Below are positions 15,985 to 24,060 of a DNA stretch of 64,000 nt, one piece after another. The stretch is from contig NZ_AP025523.1 in NCBI RefSeq assembly GCF_027923555.1, positions 2,546,484 to 2,610,483 of the forward strand. Reading direction: 5' to 3'. Origin of the DNA: Vulcanimicrobium alpinum (GTDB lineage Bacteria; Vulcanimicrobiota; Vulcanimicrobiia; Vulcanimicrobiales; Vulcanimicrobiaceae). A model generated the notes under the pieces. It did not search any database. It was not told the DNA's origin and was given only the letters and a program-made list of their open reading frames with translations. Every line of letters starts with the position of its first letter. The stretch's first letter is position 1. Made by a program: the position numbers and the translations under genes.

Positions 15985-16784
15985 GAGACCTCCAGGCCTG
16001 GGATGACGGAGAGTATATGCGATGCGGCACGTTGCGCATCCCACGGAAGTCGATCTGCGCCGGCGGCGAGCGCGGCGCGGTTGCCGCCGGCGTCGCTCTC
16101 GAGGGCGAACCGCGGACGCCCGGACCGCTCGGCGAACCGGAGGGTATGCATCGCGCCGCCATCGGCGTCGGATTCGACGAGCACGACGGCGTCGGCGTGC
16201 GCGGCCTGCAGGCGGTCGCGCCGCACCAGCGACCAGCGCGTCGCGGGATCGTGCGGCGCGCGCTCCGCCGCGACCGCGCCGCCGCCGGCGACGATCGCGT
16301 CGGCGAGCGCTTCGTGTTCGGGCGGAAAGGTGCGCGCGATCCCGGTCCCGACATACGCGATCGTCGCGACGCCGGCGGCGAGCGCGCCGCGATGCGCCGC
16401 CGCGTCGACGCCGTGCGCGAGGCCGCTCACCACCGGCCGCCCGATCGCGCGGGCGAGCGCATTCGCGAAGGCGCAGGCGCGTTCGCTCGCGTCGCGCGCC
16501 CCGACGACCGCGATCCCGCCTGCGGCGAGCCTGCCGCGCACCGCGAGAAACGCGGGCGGATCGGCGAGATCGTCAAAGCCGCGCGGCCAGTCCGGATCGC
16601 CCGGCGTCACCAGCCGCGCACCGAGCGCTTCGAGCGCCGCGAGATCGACGCGCGCGTCGCGTCGCGCTTCGGCGAGCCGCAACGCCGATTCAGCCCCGAG
16701 CCACGCCCGCAGCGGCGCGGAGTCGCCGCGGCCGAGCGCGCGCAGCGGACGCGCCGGCACGCGCAGCCGCCACGCCGCCAGCAA
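15981..16784 (-). CDS. Divergent DprA/Smf-family nucleotide-binding protein
   Basis: About 267 residues with the SMF/DprA Rossmann core: AVVGARDASERACAFANALARAIG, VVSGLAHGVDAAAHRGALAAG, TIAYVGTGIARTFPPEHEAL and a GGGAVAAERAPHDPATRW segment. The usual RNRIIAGLS motif after this is altered (VRRDRLQAAHADAVVLVE), and the SGSLITA motif is DGGAMHTLR. DNA-processing function in transformation is therefore less certain; the fold is clear. Start options are TTG at 16784 (used) or CTG at 16808, which would overlap the bchZ TGA. It sits between bchZ and the PYP-like gene in the same overlapping unit, an odd context for a competence protein. Confidence 0.75.
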   Translation of the reverse strand: MLAAWRLRVPARPLRALGRGDSAPLRAWLGAESALRLAEARRDARVDLAALEALGARLVTPGDPDWPRGFDDLADPPAFLAVRGRLAAGGIAVVGARDASERACAFANALARAIGRPVVSGLAHGVDAAAHRGALAAGVATIAYVGTGIARTFPPEHEALADAIVAGGGAVAAERAPHDPATRWSLVRRDRLQAAHADAVVLVESDADGGAMHTLRFAERSGRPRFALESDAGGNRAALAAGADRLPWDAQRAASHILSVIPGLEVS

Positions 16785-16804
16785 GGGCAGATCCCGGAAC
16801 GGGT

Positions 16805-18385
16805 TCAGGGCGAGAAACGCGCCGTGATCTCGTCGACGATCGCGAGGTCCACGTCGGTCCTCCGTTCGCGCGCGAGCTTCTCGGATTCGGCACGCAGCTT
16901 CTTGTTGACGGAGACGCGCACGAAGAACGGGACGCGCTTCGTCACGCGCTCCGCCTGCGCTTTCGCCTCGTCCGTCCACGTGACGACGGCGTTCTGTCCT
17001 TTGCCGGTGTCAGTCTGCGCCTGCGGCGCGGCGCTGAGGATCTGGCGCGTCGTCACGTCGGCCCGCACCGGCGGCGCCTTCGAGGTCGGCAGGTTCGCGA
17101 AGAGCACGTCGAAGAGCGTCTCGCAGACGACCTGCAGCAGCCACACCGCGCCCGCGTAGCCGACGAACGGCGTCCCGGTCGCGCGGCGCACGACGGCGCC
17201 GGGAAACGACACCTGCATGAAGCGCGACGGCATGCGCTCCTGCGCGACGATCATCCGCTCGTTGATCGACCCCAGCACCAGCATCGGCGACGGGCTCGCG
17301 TCGGCGAGCGCGGCGCGCACCGCGTCGCTGGGCGCGCTCTCCGGACCGGTGCGGTACGCGCTGAACGCGATCGGCAGCCCGAGTTCGCCGCCGAGATAGC
17401 GTTCGAGGCCGTCTTTGTACGTCGGCGGCGCGACGATCGCGATCGGTGCGTTTGCGAAGAAGTCGGAGTGCGTCGAGTTCCAGATGTCTTTCCATGCCGC
17501 GAGCGTCGATTTTTTCTCGGCGGCGATGAACGCGGCGGCCTGTTCGCGCAAACCGAGCGTCTCGCCGAGCCCGCGCAGGAACGTCGTCGTCTCCTCGAGC
17601 CCGAACGGCGCGTGAAAGACCGGCAAGCCGACCTCGCGCGCGAGCGAGATGCCGAACTCTTTGTAGAGAACCACGAGCGCGTCGCCGTCGGCGAGATCGG
17701 CGGTCTCCCACGACGCGGCCTTGAACGGATAAACGAGACCGACGTCGGCACCGATCCCCCGGATCAGCCGTTCGATCTCCGCGAGATCGGAGTACGAGTT
17801 GAAGCATCCGTACGTCGGCCCGATGAGGTGCACGCGGGGTTTGGTCTTCGGAACGGCCGGCGCATCGGCGGGCCGCACGAAGTGAGCGCGGTGCTCCCAC
17901 AGGAAGAGCAGGGCGCGGTCGCGCGCCTTCCACTCGTCGTCGTCGAGCGCGTGCGCATCGAAGAAGAGCGCCGACCCTTTCACGTCCTCGTCGATCGTCG
18001 TCCACGCGCCGCCGATGAGTTCGGAGACCGGCGTCGAGACGATGATCACCTGACGCCCCTCGACGCTCGCGCGCGCGACCTTCTCCTTGAGCGCAGGGAG
18101 CGTCCCGGTGATCGTCACCTCGTTCTCTGAGAGTTCCGAACAGGTGACATTCTGCAGGTACGGGATGCTGTCGGTGTAGTTGATGACGGCGACCGCCGGC
18201 ATCACGTGGCATCCGACCGGTCCGTCGAGCACGACGTTCACGTCGCGCAGCGACGCGAACGCCTGCATCGCGCCGGTGTCGCCGCCGCCGTGATCGAGAT
18301 CGGTCACCTGCTTGCGGATCGGCGTGTTCACCACGTCCGACGGCAGCTCGCTGGGCTTGACCGAAGGCCGGACGCCGACCGCCAT
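16805..18385 (-). CDS. bchZ: Chlorophyllide a reductase subunit Z
   Basis: A 526-residue BchZ. With BchY it forms the NifDK-like catalytic part of COR, which reduces ring B of chlorophyllide; BchX is the reductase. N-terminal GGGDTGAMQAFASLRDVNV, DGPVGCHVMPAVAVINYTDSIPY and NVTCSELSENEVTITGT hold the conserved Cys and substrate-site residues. GPTYGCFNSYSDL follows, and the C-terminal VTWTDEAKAQAERVTKRVPFFVR block is the BchB/BchZ-type tail. ATG at 18385 is two bases after bchY. Part of bchFCXYZ. Confidence 0.95.
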   Translation of the reverse strand: MAVGVRPSVKPSELPSDVVNTPIRKQVTDLDHGGGDTGAMQAFASLRDVNVVLDGPVGCHVMPAVAVINYTDSIPYLQNVTCSELSENEVTITGTLPALKEKVARASVEGRQVIIVSTPVSELIGGAWTTIDEDVKGSALFFDAHALDDDEWKARDRALLFLWEHRAHFVRPADAPAVPKTKPRVHLIGPTYGCFNSYSDLAEIERLIRGIGADVGLVYPFKAASWETADLADGDALVVLYKEFGISLAREVGLPVFHAPFGLEETTTFLRGLGETLGLREQAAAFIAAEKKSTLAAWKDIWNSTHSDFFANAPIAIVAPPTYKDGLERYLGGELGLPIAFSAYRTGPESAPSDAVRAALADASPSPMLVLGSINERMIVAQERMPSRFMQVSFPGAVVRRATGTPFVGYAGAVWLLQVVCETLFDVLFANLPTSKAPPVRADVTTRQILSAAPQAQTDTGKGQNAVVTWTDEAKAQAERVTKRVPFFVRVSVNKKLRAESEKLARERRTDVDLAIVDEITARFSP

Positions 18386-18387
18386 CG

Positions 18388-19695
18388 CTACAGCGCTCCG
18401 TTTGCCTGCAGGTGCGTGGTCAGATCGATCGCCGGTGCCGCCCAGGACGTGTACGTCCGCGCCGGGGCGTCCTCATCGTCGGCGAAGAACCGCGCGACCT
18501 TGTCGTAGCGCTCCTTCGCCCGATGCGTCTGCGTCACGAGCTGCAGCACTGCGGTCGCACCTTCGGCGAGCATCAGCGATCGCGTGGCGATCGCGTTGGT
18601 GTAGTAGATCGACGGGATCCCCAGCTCTTTGGCGTGCGCGCACAGGGGCGTCGTTCCGATCACCAGGTCGTAGGGGTGATTCGTCAGCGCGCCGATCTCG
18701 TCGTCGAAATTCGCGCCGTACAGCACGGTGCAGCCGTGCGCTGCGAGCCACGCTTCTTCTTCGCGCGCGAGCGGATTCGCGTTCACGGCCGTCGAGAGAA
18801 ACGGCACCTTCGCTCCCGCTTCGAGCAGCAGCCGCACCAGCAGGAACTCGTGCCCTTCGTACCCCGCGACCATCACGGTGAGCCCGTCGAGCGGGTACTC
18901 CGAGATCGCGGCCTCGACGCGCGCCTTCTCCTCGCGAGCGACCATCCGCACGCGCGTCTCGTCGAGCGCGAGCGCCGCACCGACGTCGACGATCCATTTC
19001 TCGGTCCCCGCGATCCCTACCGGCGCGCCTTCGACGAACGGCAGGCCCTGCTTCATCTTCATGCGCTTCACCGATTCGGAGTAGAACGGGTGCAGCGGTG
19101 CGTTCAGCGCGCCGTCGACCATCGCGACGTAATCGGCCCAGCGCGGACCCGGGACCGTCGTGTTCACGTGCGAACCGATCCGGCGCAGCACGCCGTCGAG
19201 CACGATCGGGTCGCTCGGGAAAATCTCGCCGATCAGGTTGACGCCCGAGCGCTGCTTGCGCTGCGGCGGGAGCCGCCAGACCAGCGAGTCGACGACGATG
19301 TCTTTCGCGCGCGCGTGCGTGTGCACCGAATAGGCCGGCAGCGGGACGTAGATGACCTCGGTCGCGCCGACCTGCTTGGGCAGCAAGTCGAACGGCAGCC
19401 CGACGGTATCGCTCACGCACAGCGAGCAGATCGGAATGATCGCCGGCGAGTGCTTCTCCGCGATGTCGTGCACCATCGCGCGCAGCTCGTCGAACATCGA
19501 GCCCTTCGCCCAAATCTCGCTCGAGACGCCGGGCGAACGGATCGGCCGGTTTGCGACGTAAAAATGCGCCACGAACGTGTGCCCGTACAGACACCCGTCA
19601 CCGCTGGAGATGACGATCGGAACCGCGTCCTCCATTCGCAGCAGATTCCGCACCGCCCCGAACGCGGGGCACATCGACGAAGGCTGCTTACTCAT
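18388..19695 (-). CDS. bchY: Chlorophyllide a reductase subunit Y
   Basis: A 435-residue BchY. Cys-containing blocks at the N-terminus are SSMCPAFGAVRNLLRMEDAVPIVIS (split as MCPAFGAV and AVPIVISSGDGCLYGHTFV) and IPICSLCVSDTVGLP, consistent with [4Fe-4S] ligation at the BchY-BchZ interface. The C-terminal half has VMVAGYEGHEFLLVRLLLEAG and DLVIGTTPLCAHAKELGIP, both typical of this NifD/ChlN-like family. It acts with BchZ on chlorophyllide a. ATG at 19695 lies 33 bp after the bchX stop. Confidence 0.95.
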   Translation of the reverse strand: MSKQPSSMCPAFGAVRNLLRMEDAVPIVISSGDGCLYGHTFVAHFYVANRPIRSPGVSSEIWAKGSMFDELRAMVHDIAEKHSPAIIPICSLCVSDTVGLPFDLLPKQVGATEVIYVPLPAYSVHTHARAKDIVVDSLVWRLPPQRKQRSGVNLIGEIFPSDPIVLDGVLRRIGSHVNTTVPGPRWADYVAMVDGALNAPLHPFYSESVKRMKMKQGLPFVEGAPVGIAGTEKWIVDVGAALALDETRVRMVAREEKARVEAAISEYPLDGLTVMVAGYEGHEFLLVRLLLEAGAKVPFLSTAVNANPLAREEEAWLAAHGCTVLYGANFDDEIGALTNHPYDLVIGTTPLCAHAKELGIPSIYYTNAIATRSLMLAEGATAVLQLVTQTHRAKERYDKVARFFADDEDAPARTYTSWAAPAIDLTTHLQANGAL

Positions 19696-19728
19696 ACCAA
19701 CCCCACGGCACGCTCCGCGCGCGTCACG

Positions 19729-20736
19729 CTAGGAGGCGCGTTCCCAGGCGCCGGCGGGAACGGCACCGCCTCCGACGCTCACGATGACGGGGCCGAGCAG
19801 ACGATGGGCGTCTTCTTCCGCTTCGAGGTAGCGATGATCGTCGAGGCCGCCGTTGGGGATTCCCACCAGCGGATCGTCCTCGCCGAGCGACCACAATTCG
19901 TCCGCGGTGACCGCCGTCCCGTCCATCTCGGCCGCGTTCCCCGTCAGCGACATCATGAACTCGACGAAATCCACTTTGTTCGGCGTCACCGCGGCGCGCG
20001 TGTCGATCGACTCGATCACCTTCGCGACCGCGTCCTGCACGGCGGCATGCGGCACGCCGTCGACGAGCACTTCATCCTGCGGGAGCAGCGGCAGCTTCGC
20101 GAGCACCGGGATCCCGAGCCACTCGGCCAGCTTGTCGGCTTTTCCGCTGCCGTCGTCTTTGTTGACGAACAGCCCCAGGCACCGCGTGCGCCCGCCGTTC
20201 TCGGCGAAATACCGCACCGCCGACGCGATGTTGGTCGCGGCGTAGAGGCTCTGCCCCTCGTTGCTGCAGACGATGATGAGCTTGTCGGCCATCGAACGCG
20301 CGATCGGCGTCCCGAACCCGCCGCACACGACGTCGCCGAGAAAGTCGAGCAGCATGTACTGGAAGTTCCACTCCGAGAGGCCCCACTTCTCGAGGAGCTG
20401 GAACCCGAAGGTGATCCCGCGCCCGCCGCATCCGCGCGCCGACTCGGGCCCGCCGAGCTCGACGCAGTACACGCCTTCGCCTTTGAAGATGATGTGCTCG
20501 GGGCCGAGGTCGTCGGCCTTTCCCTCGGCTTCGAACTTCGCCCAGGTCCCCAGCAGCGTGGGGATCAGCGCGCCGCCGAAATGCGTGACGACCGAGTCGT
20601 GCTTCGGATCGCAGCCCATCTGCAGCACGCGTTTGCCGCGATCGACCAGCGCCTTCGCCGTCATGCTGGTCAGAAACGACTTGCCGGCGCCGCCTTTGCC
20701 GTAGATCGCGACCGTGCTGTTCTTGCTTACGCCCAT
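19729..20736 (-). CDS. bchX: Chlorophyllide a reductase iron protein subunit X
   Basis: A 335-residue NifH-like ATPase that delivers electrons to BchYZ. The P-loop is YGKGGAGKSFLTS (residues 12-24), switch regions are in GCDPKHDSVV and LLDFLGDVVCGGFGTP, and the two cluster cysteines are in ARGCGGRGI and VVCGGFG, giving the bridging [4Fe-4S] of the dimer. A C-terminal extension of about 50 residues after the NifH core is usual for BchX. ATG at 20736 is used because upstream residues in the same frame are arginine-rich shadow of bchC. It overlaps bchC by ten bases. Confidence 0.95.
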   Translation of the reverse strand: MGVSKNSTVAIYGKGGAGKSFLTSMTAKALVDRGKRVLQMGCDPKHDSVVTHFGGALIPTLLGTWAKFEAEGKADDLGPEHIIFKGEGVYCVELGGPESARGCGGRGITFGFQLLEKWGLSEWNFQYMLLDFLGDVVCGGFGTPIARSMADKLIIVCSNEGQSLYAATNIASAVRYFAENGGRTRCLGLFVNKDDGSGKADKLAEWLGIPVLAKLPLLPQDEVLVDGVPHAAVQDAVAKVIESIDTRAAVTPNKVDFVEFMMSLTGNAAEMDGTAVTADELWSLGEDDPLVGIPNGGLDDHRYLEAEEDAHRLLGPVIVSVGGGAVPAGAWERAS

Positions 20737-21719
20737 CGCAGTATCACCTTCAGGGTCGAGGAGTCGTGGAACGCCACGCGATACGCGCTCTCGTACCGTT
20801 CCACCGGGTACGTCTCCGACGCGAGATCGTCGACGCGGACGCGGCCGTCCGCGATCGCGTCTCGCGCTGCAAGCAGATCGCCGTGCTCCCACTCGCGCGC
20901 GACGACCAGCGACGGCTCGCGCACGAAGAGTTCCGGGAACGACGTCTCGAGGCGATCGTAGTACGACATTACGACGATCGTGCCGCGCGGCCGCAGCACG
21001 CCCGCGATCCGCGCGAGCAGTTCGCTCTTGCCGGTGCATTCGAACGCGATGTCGATCGGCGCCGGGCCGCCGCCGTGCGCGCCGTGCCCGTGACCGTGAC
21101 CGTGACCGTGCGGTGCGGCGGCCGGAACGTCGAGCGAGATCCGTTCGACGCCGGGGATGCGGCCCAGGCGCGCTTCGGCGAGATCGGATTCGAACACCGT
21201 CGCGCCGGCCGCGACGAGAAAGCGCGCGACGAACTGGCCGATCGCACCCATCCCGATCACGGCGCAGCGCTTCCCGGCGACGTCGCCCGCGCGCAGCACG
21301 CCGTGCAGCGAGGTAGCGGCGAGTGCGAGCAGCGGTGCGTGCGCGAGGGGGATACCGTGCAGCGGAACGACTTGCGCCGCGCTCTTGATGAGCTGAGACG
21401 ACTGGCCGCCGAACGCGGCGACGACGTCGGCGTAGCAGCGCGCGCCGCCGACGAATACGTCGTCGCCGACCGCGACGTTCGTCACGTCGCGGCCGGCCGC
21501 GGTGACGACGCCGACCGCTTCGTAGCCGGGGACGAGGGGGTATTGCATCCCCGGCATCCCCGGAAGCTTGCCGTCGAAGAGCAGACGTTCGGTGCCCGCG
21601 GAGATCGACGAGTAGCGCGTCTCGACGGCGACCTCGTCGTCGGCCATCGGACGCAGCTCGACGTCGCGCAGCGCGAGCCGCCCCGCTTCGGAGAACACGA
21701 CCGCGCGCGCCGAACTCAT
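20727..21719 (-). CDS. bchC: 3-hydroxyethyl bacteriochlorophyllide a dehydrogenase
   Basis: A 330-residue medium-chain dehydrogenase that oxidises the C3 hydroxyethyl group made by BchF to acetyl. Visible are the N-terminal RYSSISAGTERLLFDGKLPGMPG, PLVPGYEAVGVV, the NAD site CAVIGMGAIGQFVARFL, and IAFECTGKSELLARIAGVLRPRGTIVVM. Between the Rossmann strands there is an unusual His/Gly insertion, APHGHGHGHGHGAHGGG, encoded by tandem CCGTGA-type hexamers around 21083-21115. It could be a metal-binding loop or neutral slippage. ATG at 21719 overlaps the bchF stop (ATGA). Confidence 0.93.
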   Translation of the reverse strand: MSSARAVVFSEAGRLALRDVELRPMADDEVAVETRYSSISAGTERLLFDGKLPGMPGMQYPLVPGYEAVGVVTAAGRDVTNVAVGDDVFVGGARCYADVVAAFGGQSSQLIKSAAQVVPLHGIPLAHAPLLALAATSLHGVLRAGDVAGKRCAVIGMGAIGQFVARFLVAAGATVFESDLAEARLGRIPGVERISLDVPAAAPHGHGHGHGHGAHGGGPAPIDIAFECTGKSELLARIAGVLRPRGTIVVMSYYDRLETSFPELFVREPSLVVAREWEHGDLLAARDAIADGRVRVDDLASETYPVERYESAYRVAFHDSSTLKVILRWA

Positions 21720-22186
21720 TCGGCGCGTACCTGAACCGCTGCGGTCTGGCGATTGTGCTGATGCGTGCGCCACACGTACTGCGCGACGTTCGCCGCGTAG
21801 ACCGTATACGCGAAGAGCAGCATCCCGATCACGGAGACGAGGTTGTCGGTGTGCGTGTACGCCATCGCGAGATAGCCGCCGTGCAGCAGCAGCACGATGA
21901 CGGTGACGGTGTCTTCGAACAGGAACGCCGGCGCGAACCAGTAGTAGCCGTAGACGTCCTTCTCCCACAGCGCGCCGGTCACGACCGCACCGAGCATCAG
22001 CGCGATCTTGAACAGCACCGATTCGTGCACGACGTCGAAGGTGACGGCACCGCGGAAATACAGCACCAGGAGCACGACGCTGACGACGAACGCGAGCAGC
22101 TGTCCGATCGCAAAGATCGGATGGATCGTGGTCCACACGCTGGCTCGCCGGCGCGCCCGCACCTGTTCCGTATTCACAACCGCCAT
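21716..22186 (-). CDS. bchF: 2-vinyl bacteriochlorophyllide hydratase
   Basis: A 156-residue integral membrane protein with four predicted helices. Family marks are WTTIHPIFAIGQLLAFVVS, ALMLGAVVTGALWEKDVYG, FAPAFLFEDTVTVIVLLLH and YTVYAANVAQYVW. It hydrates the C3 vinyl group, providing the substrate for BchC. It heads the bchF-C-X-Y-Z-dprA-PYP-hemL-phhB unit, in which almost every junction overlaps or abuts. The ATG at 22186 lies 60 bp downstream (- strand) of the GGTGA-N6-TCACC palindrome. There is no other start in the frame that would give a longer membrane protein of normal size. Confidence 0.9.
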   Translation of the reverse strand: MAVVNTEQVRARRRASVWTTIHPIFAIGQLLAFVVSVVLLVLYFRGAVTFDVVHESVLFKIALMLGAVVTGALWEKDVYGYYWFAPAFLFEDTVTVIVLLLHGGYLAMAYTHTDNLVSVIGMLLFAYTVYAANVAQYVWRTHQHNRQTAAVQVRAE

Positions 22187-22245
22187 CCGCGAGGTGTGCC
22201 CCCTTCTCTCTCCTCGTCATCGTAGGGAGCACGGGAGACGCGGAC

Positions 22246-22261
22246 GGTGATAGTGGTCACC
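22246..22261. promoter_or_regulatory. Palindromic operator candidate upstream of bchF
   Basis: GGTGATAGTGGTCACC is an inverted repeat with 5-bp arms and a 6-bp spacer, matching the site before bchN (7450-7467) in both arms and in the GG that ends the spacer. It lies 60 bp from the bchF start. The Crp/FNR-family geometry and the neighbouring Crp/FNR gene make it a likely shared control site. The surrounding 22187-22364 region holds no gene. Confidence 0.6.
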
Positions 22262-22364
22262 CGGTCCGCGCATGAGCCCGAGGGGCCATCGGCGAGCCAG
22301 GAGGTCCGCTTTGCGCCCCGGGGGTCACCGGGCCGGCCGGCGACCCGGCCGCGCGGCGATCGTG

Positions 22365-22402
22365 ACAAGAAAACACCCCGTCGTACGGGGCGTACGACGG
22401 GG
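22365..22402 (-). terminator. Rho-independent terminator after the puf/Crp transcript
   Basis: On the minus strand an 11-bp perfect stem (CCCCGTCGTAC / GTACGACGGGG, 22376-22402) with a short GCCCC loop is followed by TGTTTTCTTG. It lies ~30 bp past the stop of the Crp/FNR-family gene and ends the pufBALMC-regulator transcript before the bchF promoter region. Confidence 0.8.
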
Positions 22403-22432
22403 CGCAAGACCTGCGACGACGCGCAGCAGGGG

Positions 22433-23107
22433 TCAGACGATGAGCGCTTCGAGGCTCGCGACGTTGGTGATCTCGAGCGACGCGGCGTGACCGTCGGAGA
22501 CGTAGCCCTGCTGGCGGAAGCGCGCCATGTTCCGCGAGACGGTCTCGCGCGCGGTCCCGATCATGTTCGCCAGATCCTGATGCGTCACGGGGAGATCGAT
22601 CCGAACACCCGCTTCGGTCGGCACGCCGTACTGCTTCGAGAAGCGCACCAGCACGCGGGCCAGCCGCGAGGCGACGTCGCGGCCGCGGAAGTCGTCGAGC
22701 AAGGTCAGCGCGTCGGAGACTTGCTCGGAGATGCGCAGCATGAACGCCGCCAGCCGTTCGGGCCGCGTGCGCACCGCACGCTCGAACTCCGCGTTGTCGA
22801 TCATCGCGATTTCGGCCGGTTCCATCGTCTCGAGGAAGACTTCGCGCCAGTACCCGTTGAGCACCGCGCGGTCGCTCCAGATTGCGCCCGTCTGCAGGAT
22901 CGCGATGAGGATCTCGCGTCCGCTGGACAGCAGCTTCGTCACCTTCACGGTTCCGGAGACGATCGTGAACGTGCGGTGCGGCGCGCTCTCGGGGTCGGAG
23001 ATCGACGCGCCGGCTTCACACCGGCGAATCTGCGCGTTGGCAAACGCCTCGCGAATCTGGATCGGGAATCCTTCGATTTCGCCGGCGTCCGGCAGACTCC
23101 AAAACAT
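22433..23107 (-). CDS. Crp/FNR-family transcriptional regulator
   Basis: About 224 residues: a cyclic-nucleotide-binding-like beta-roll (residues ~30-120, with TFTIVSGTVKVTKLLSSGRE), a long dimer helix, and a winged HTH at ~175-196 (VTHQDLANMIGTARETVSRN). The recognition helix has R-E-T-V-S-R, keeping the Glu and Arg contacts that read GTGA half-sites in Crp-type proteins. Only one Cys lies near the N-terminus, so an FNR-type [4Fe-4S] sensor is not present. ATG at 23107 is used; GTG at 23113 is an alternative. It sits 8 bp behind pufC in the puf operon, so it is likely a photosynthesis regulator. Ligand unknown. Confidence 0.88.
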   Translation of the reverse strand: MFWSLPDAGEIEGFPIQIREAFANAQIRRCEAGASISDPESAPHRTFTIVSGTVKVTKLLSSGREILIAILQTGAIWSDRAVLNGYWREVFLETMEPAEIAMIDNAEFERAVRTRPERLAAFMLRISEQVSDALTLLDDFRGRDVASRLARVLVRFSKQYGVPTEAGVRIDLPVTHQDLANMIGTARETVSRNMARFRQQGYVSDGHAASLEITNVASLEALIV

Positions 23108-23115
23108 ATCCACGG

Positions 23116-24060
23116 TTAGGGCTGCGCTCCCGACGCGAGATGGGCGCCCGGGTTCTCGTGAACCTCGGGATGGGCGGCCTTCGGATCGACCGGCGTTTGA
23201 TCGAGCGCGGCGGTGACCATGCGAGTCGGCCACTTAGCGCCTTGGTGACACGTGTAGCATGTGACCGCTTTGATGTTTGCCGGCAGATACTCGTGATTGA
23301 TGGCATCGACCATCCGCCACATGCGATGCGCGATTTGGTTGGTCGGATAGTACTGCAGCGAGATGAAATCGGCGGTGTTGTGGCAAAACAGGCAGTTCAC
23401 GCCGAGCGATCGGGCGACGCCGTACATCGAGTTCACGGTGTAACCGGCCTGCTTCTGGTTCTTGTAGCGGTAGTCGAGATACTGAACCGGGACCACGTTG
23501 TACTGGACCGCCATCCGCGGCTGGCCGCGGTGACACGTGACGCATCCGACCGCGCCCGAGACGGCGTAGTTCGGATAGTCCTTGTGCACCGGGTCGATGT
23601 ACTGCGCGTTGGCCGCGACGACCATCTTGGCCATGAGGCGCGCAGCCTTCTTGGTCGACGTGTCGTACGCGTAATTCTGCGCGTTGTGGCAATACGTGCA
23701 TTGGACGCCGAGCGACGACGCGAAGTACGTCATCTGCCCGATCAATTGCGCGTACGAGTACTTCGTGTAGACCTGCACGTTGTAGAGGCGGCCGGGAACG
23801 TACTCGTGCGGCACCGTCTTCGGCTGGGTCGAGAAGTCGAGCGGTGCGGTTTGATCGACGGGCCCGTAGCCTTTGGCTTGATCGGCGGTGACCTGCTGAG
23901 AATCTTGCGCGCCGAGACCGCCGGAGAGGTTGGTGATCTTCGGGACCGGCGTCGATGCCGGCCCCGCGGCGCGCGCTTGGTCGACGAGCGGCTGCACCGC
24001 GCCGGAGAGCGCGAGCGTCGCGACGATCACGGAAGGACCGAGCCAGCGACGCAGGTTCAC
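23116..24060 (-). CDS. pufC: Photosynthetic reaction centre tetraheme cytochrome c subunit
   Basis: A 314-residue exported cytochrome with four CxxCH haem sites at about residues 121 (CTYCH), 173 (CVTCH), 223 (CLFCH) and 268 (CYTCH), in the paired spacing of PufC. Distal Met ligands are probably in the repeated helices before each site (LMAKMV, MWRMV). It re-reduces the photo-oxidised special pair. The N-terminus is a signal sequence or uncleaved anchor (PSVIVATLALSGAV). No lipobox cysteine is present, unlike lipid-anchored PufC of some purple bacteria. GTG at 24060 overlaps the pufM stop. Confidence 0.95.
   Translation of the reverse strand: MNLRRWLGPSVIVATLALSGAVQPLVDQARAAGPASTPVPKITNLSGGLGAQDSQQVTADQAKGYGPVDQTAPLDFSTQPKTVPHEYVPGRLYNVQVYTKYSYAQLIGQMTYFASSLGVQCTYCHNAQNYAYDTSTKKAARLMAKMVVAANAQYIDPVHKDYPNYAVSGAVGCVTCHRGQPRMAVQYNVVPVQYLDYRYKNQKQAGYTVNSMYGVARSLGVNCLFCHNTADFISLQYYPTNQIAHRMWRMVDAINHEYLPANIKAVTCYTCHQGAKWPTRMVTAALDQTPVDPKAAHPEVHENPGAHLASGAQP

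Noticed and set aside
16805-16979. Longer N-terminus for the dprA-like gene, starting at 16979
   Set aside because: The extra residues are arginine-rich and overlap the end of bchZ; DprA homology begins after LALNPFRDL.
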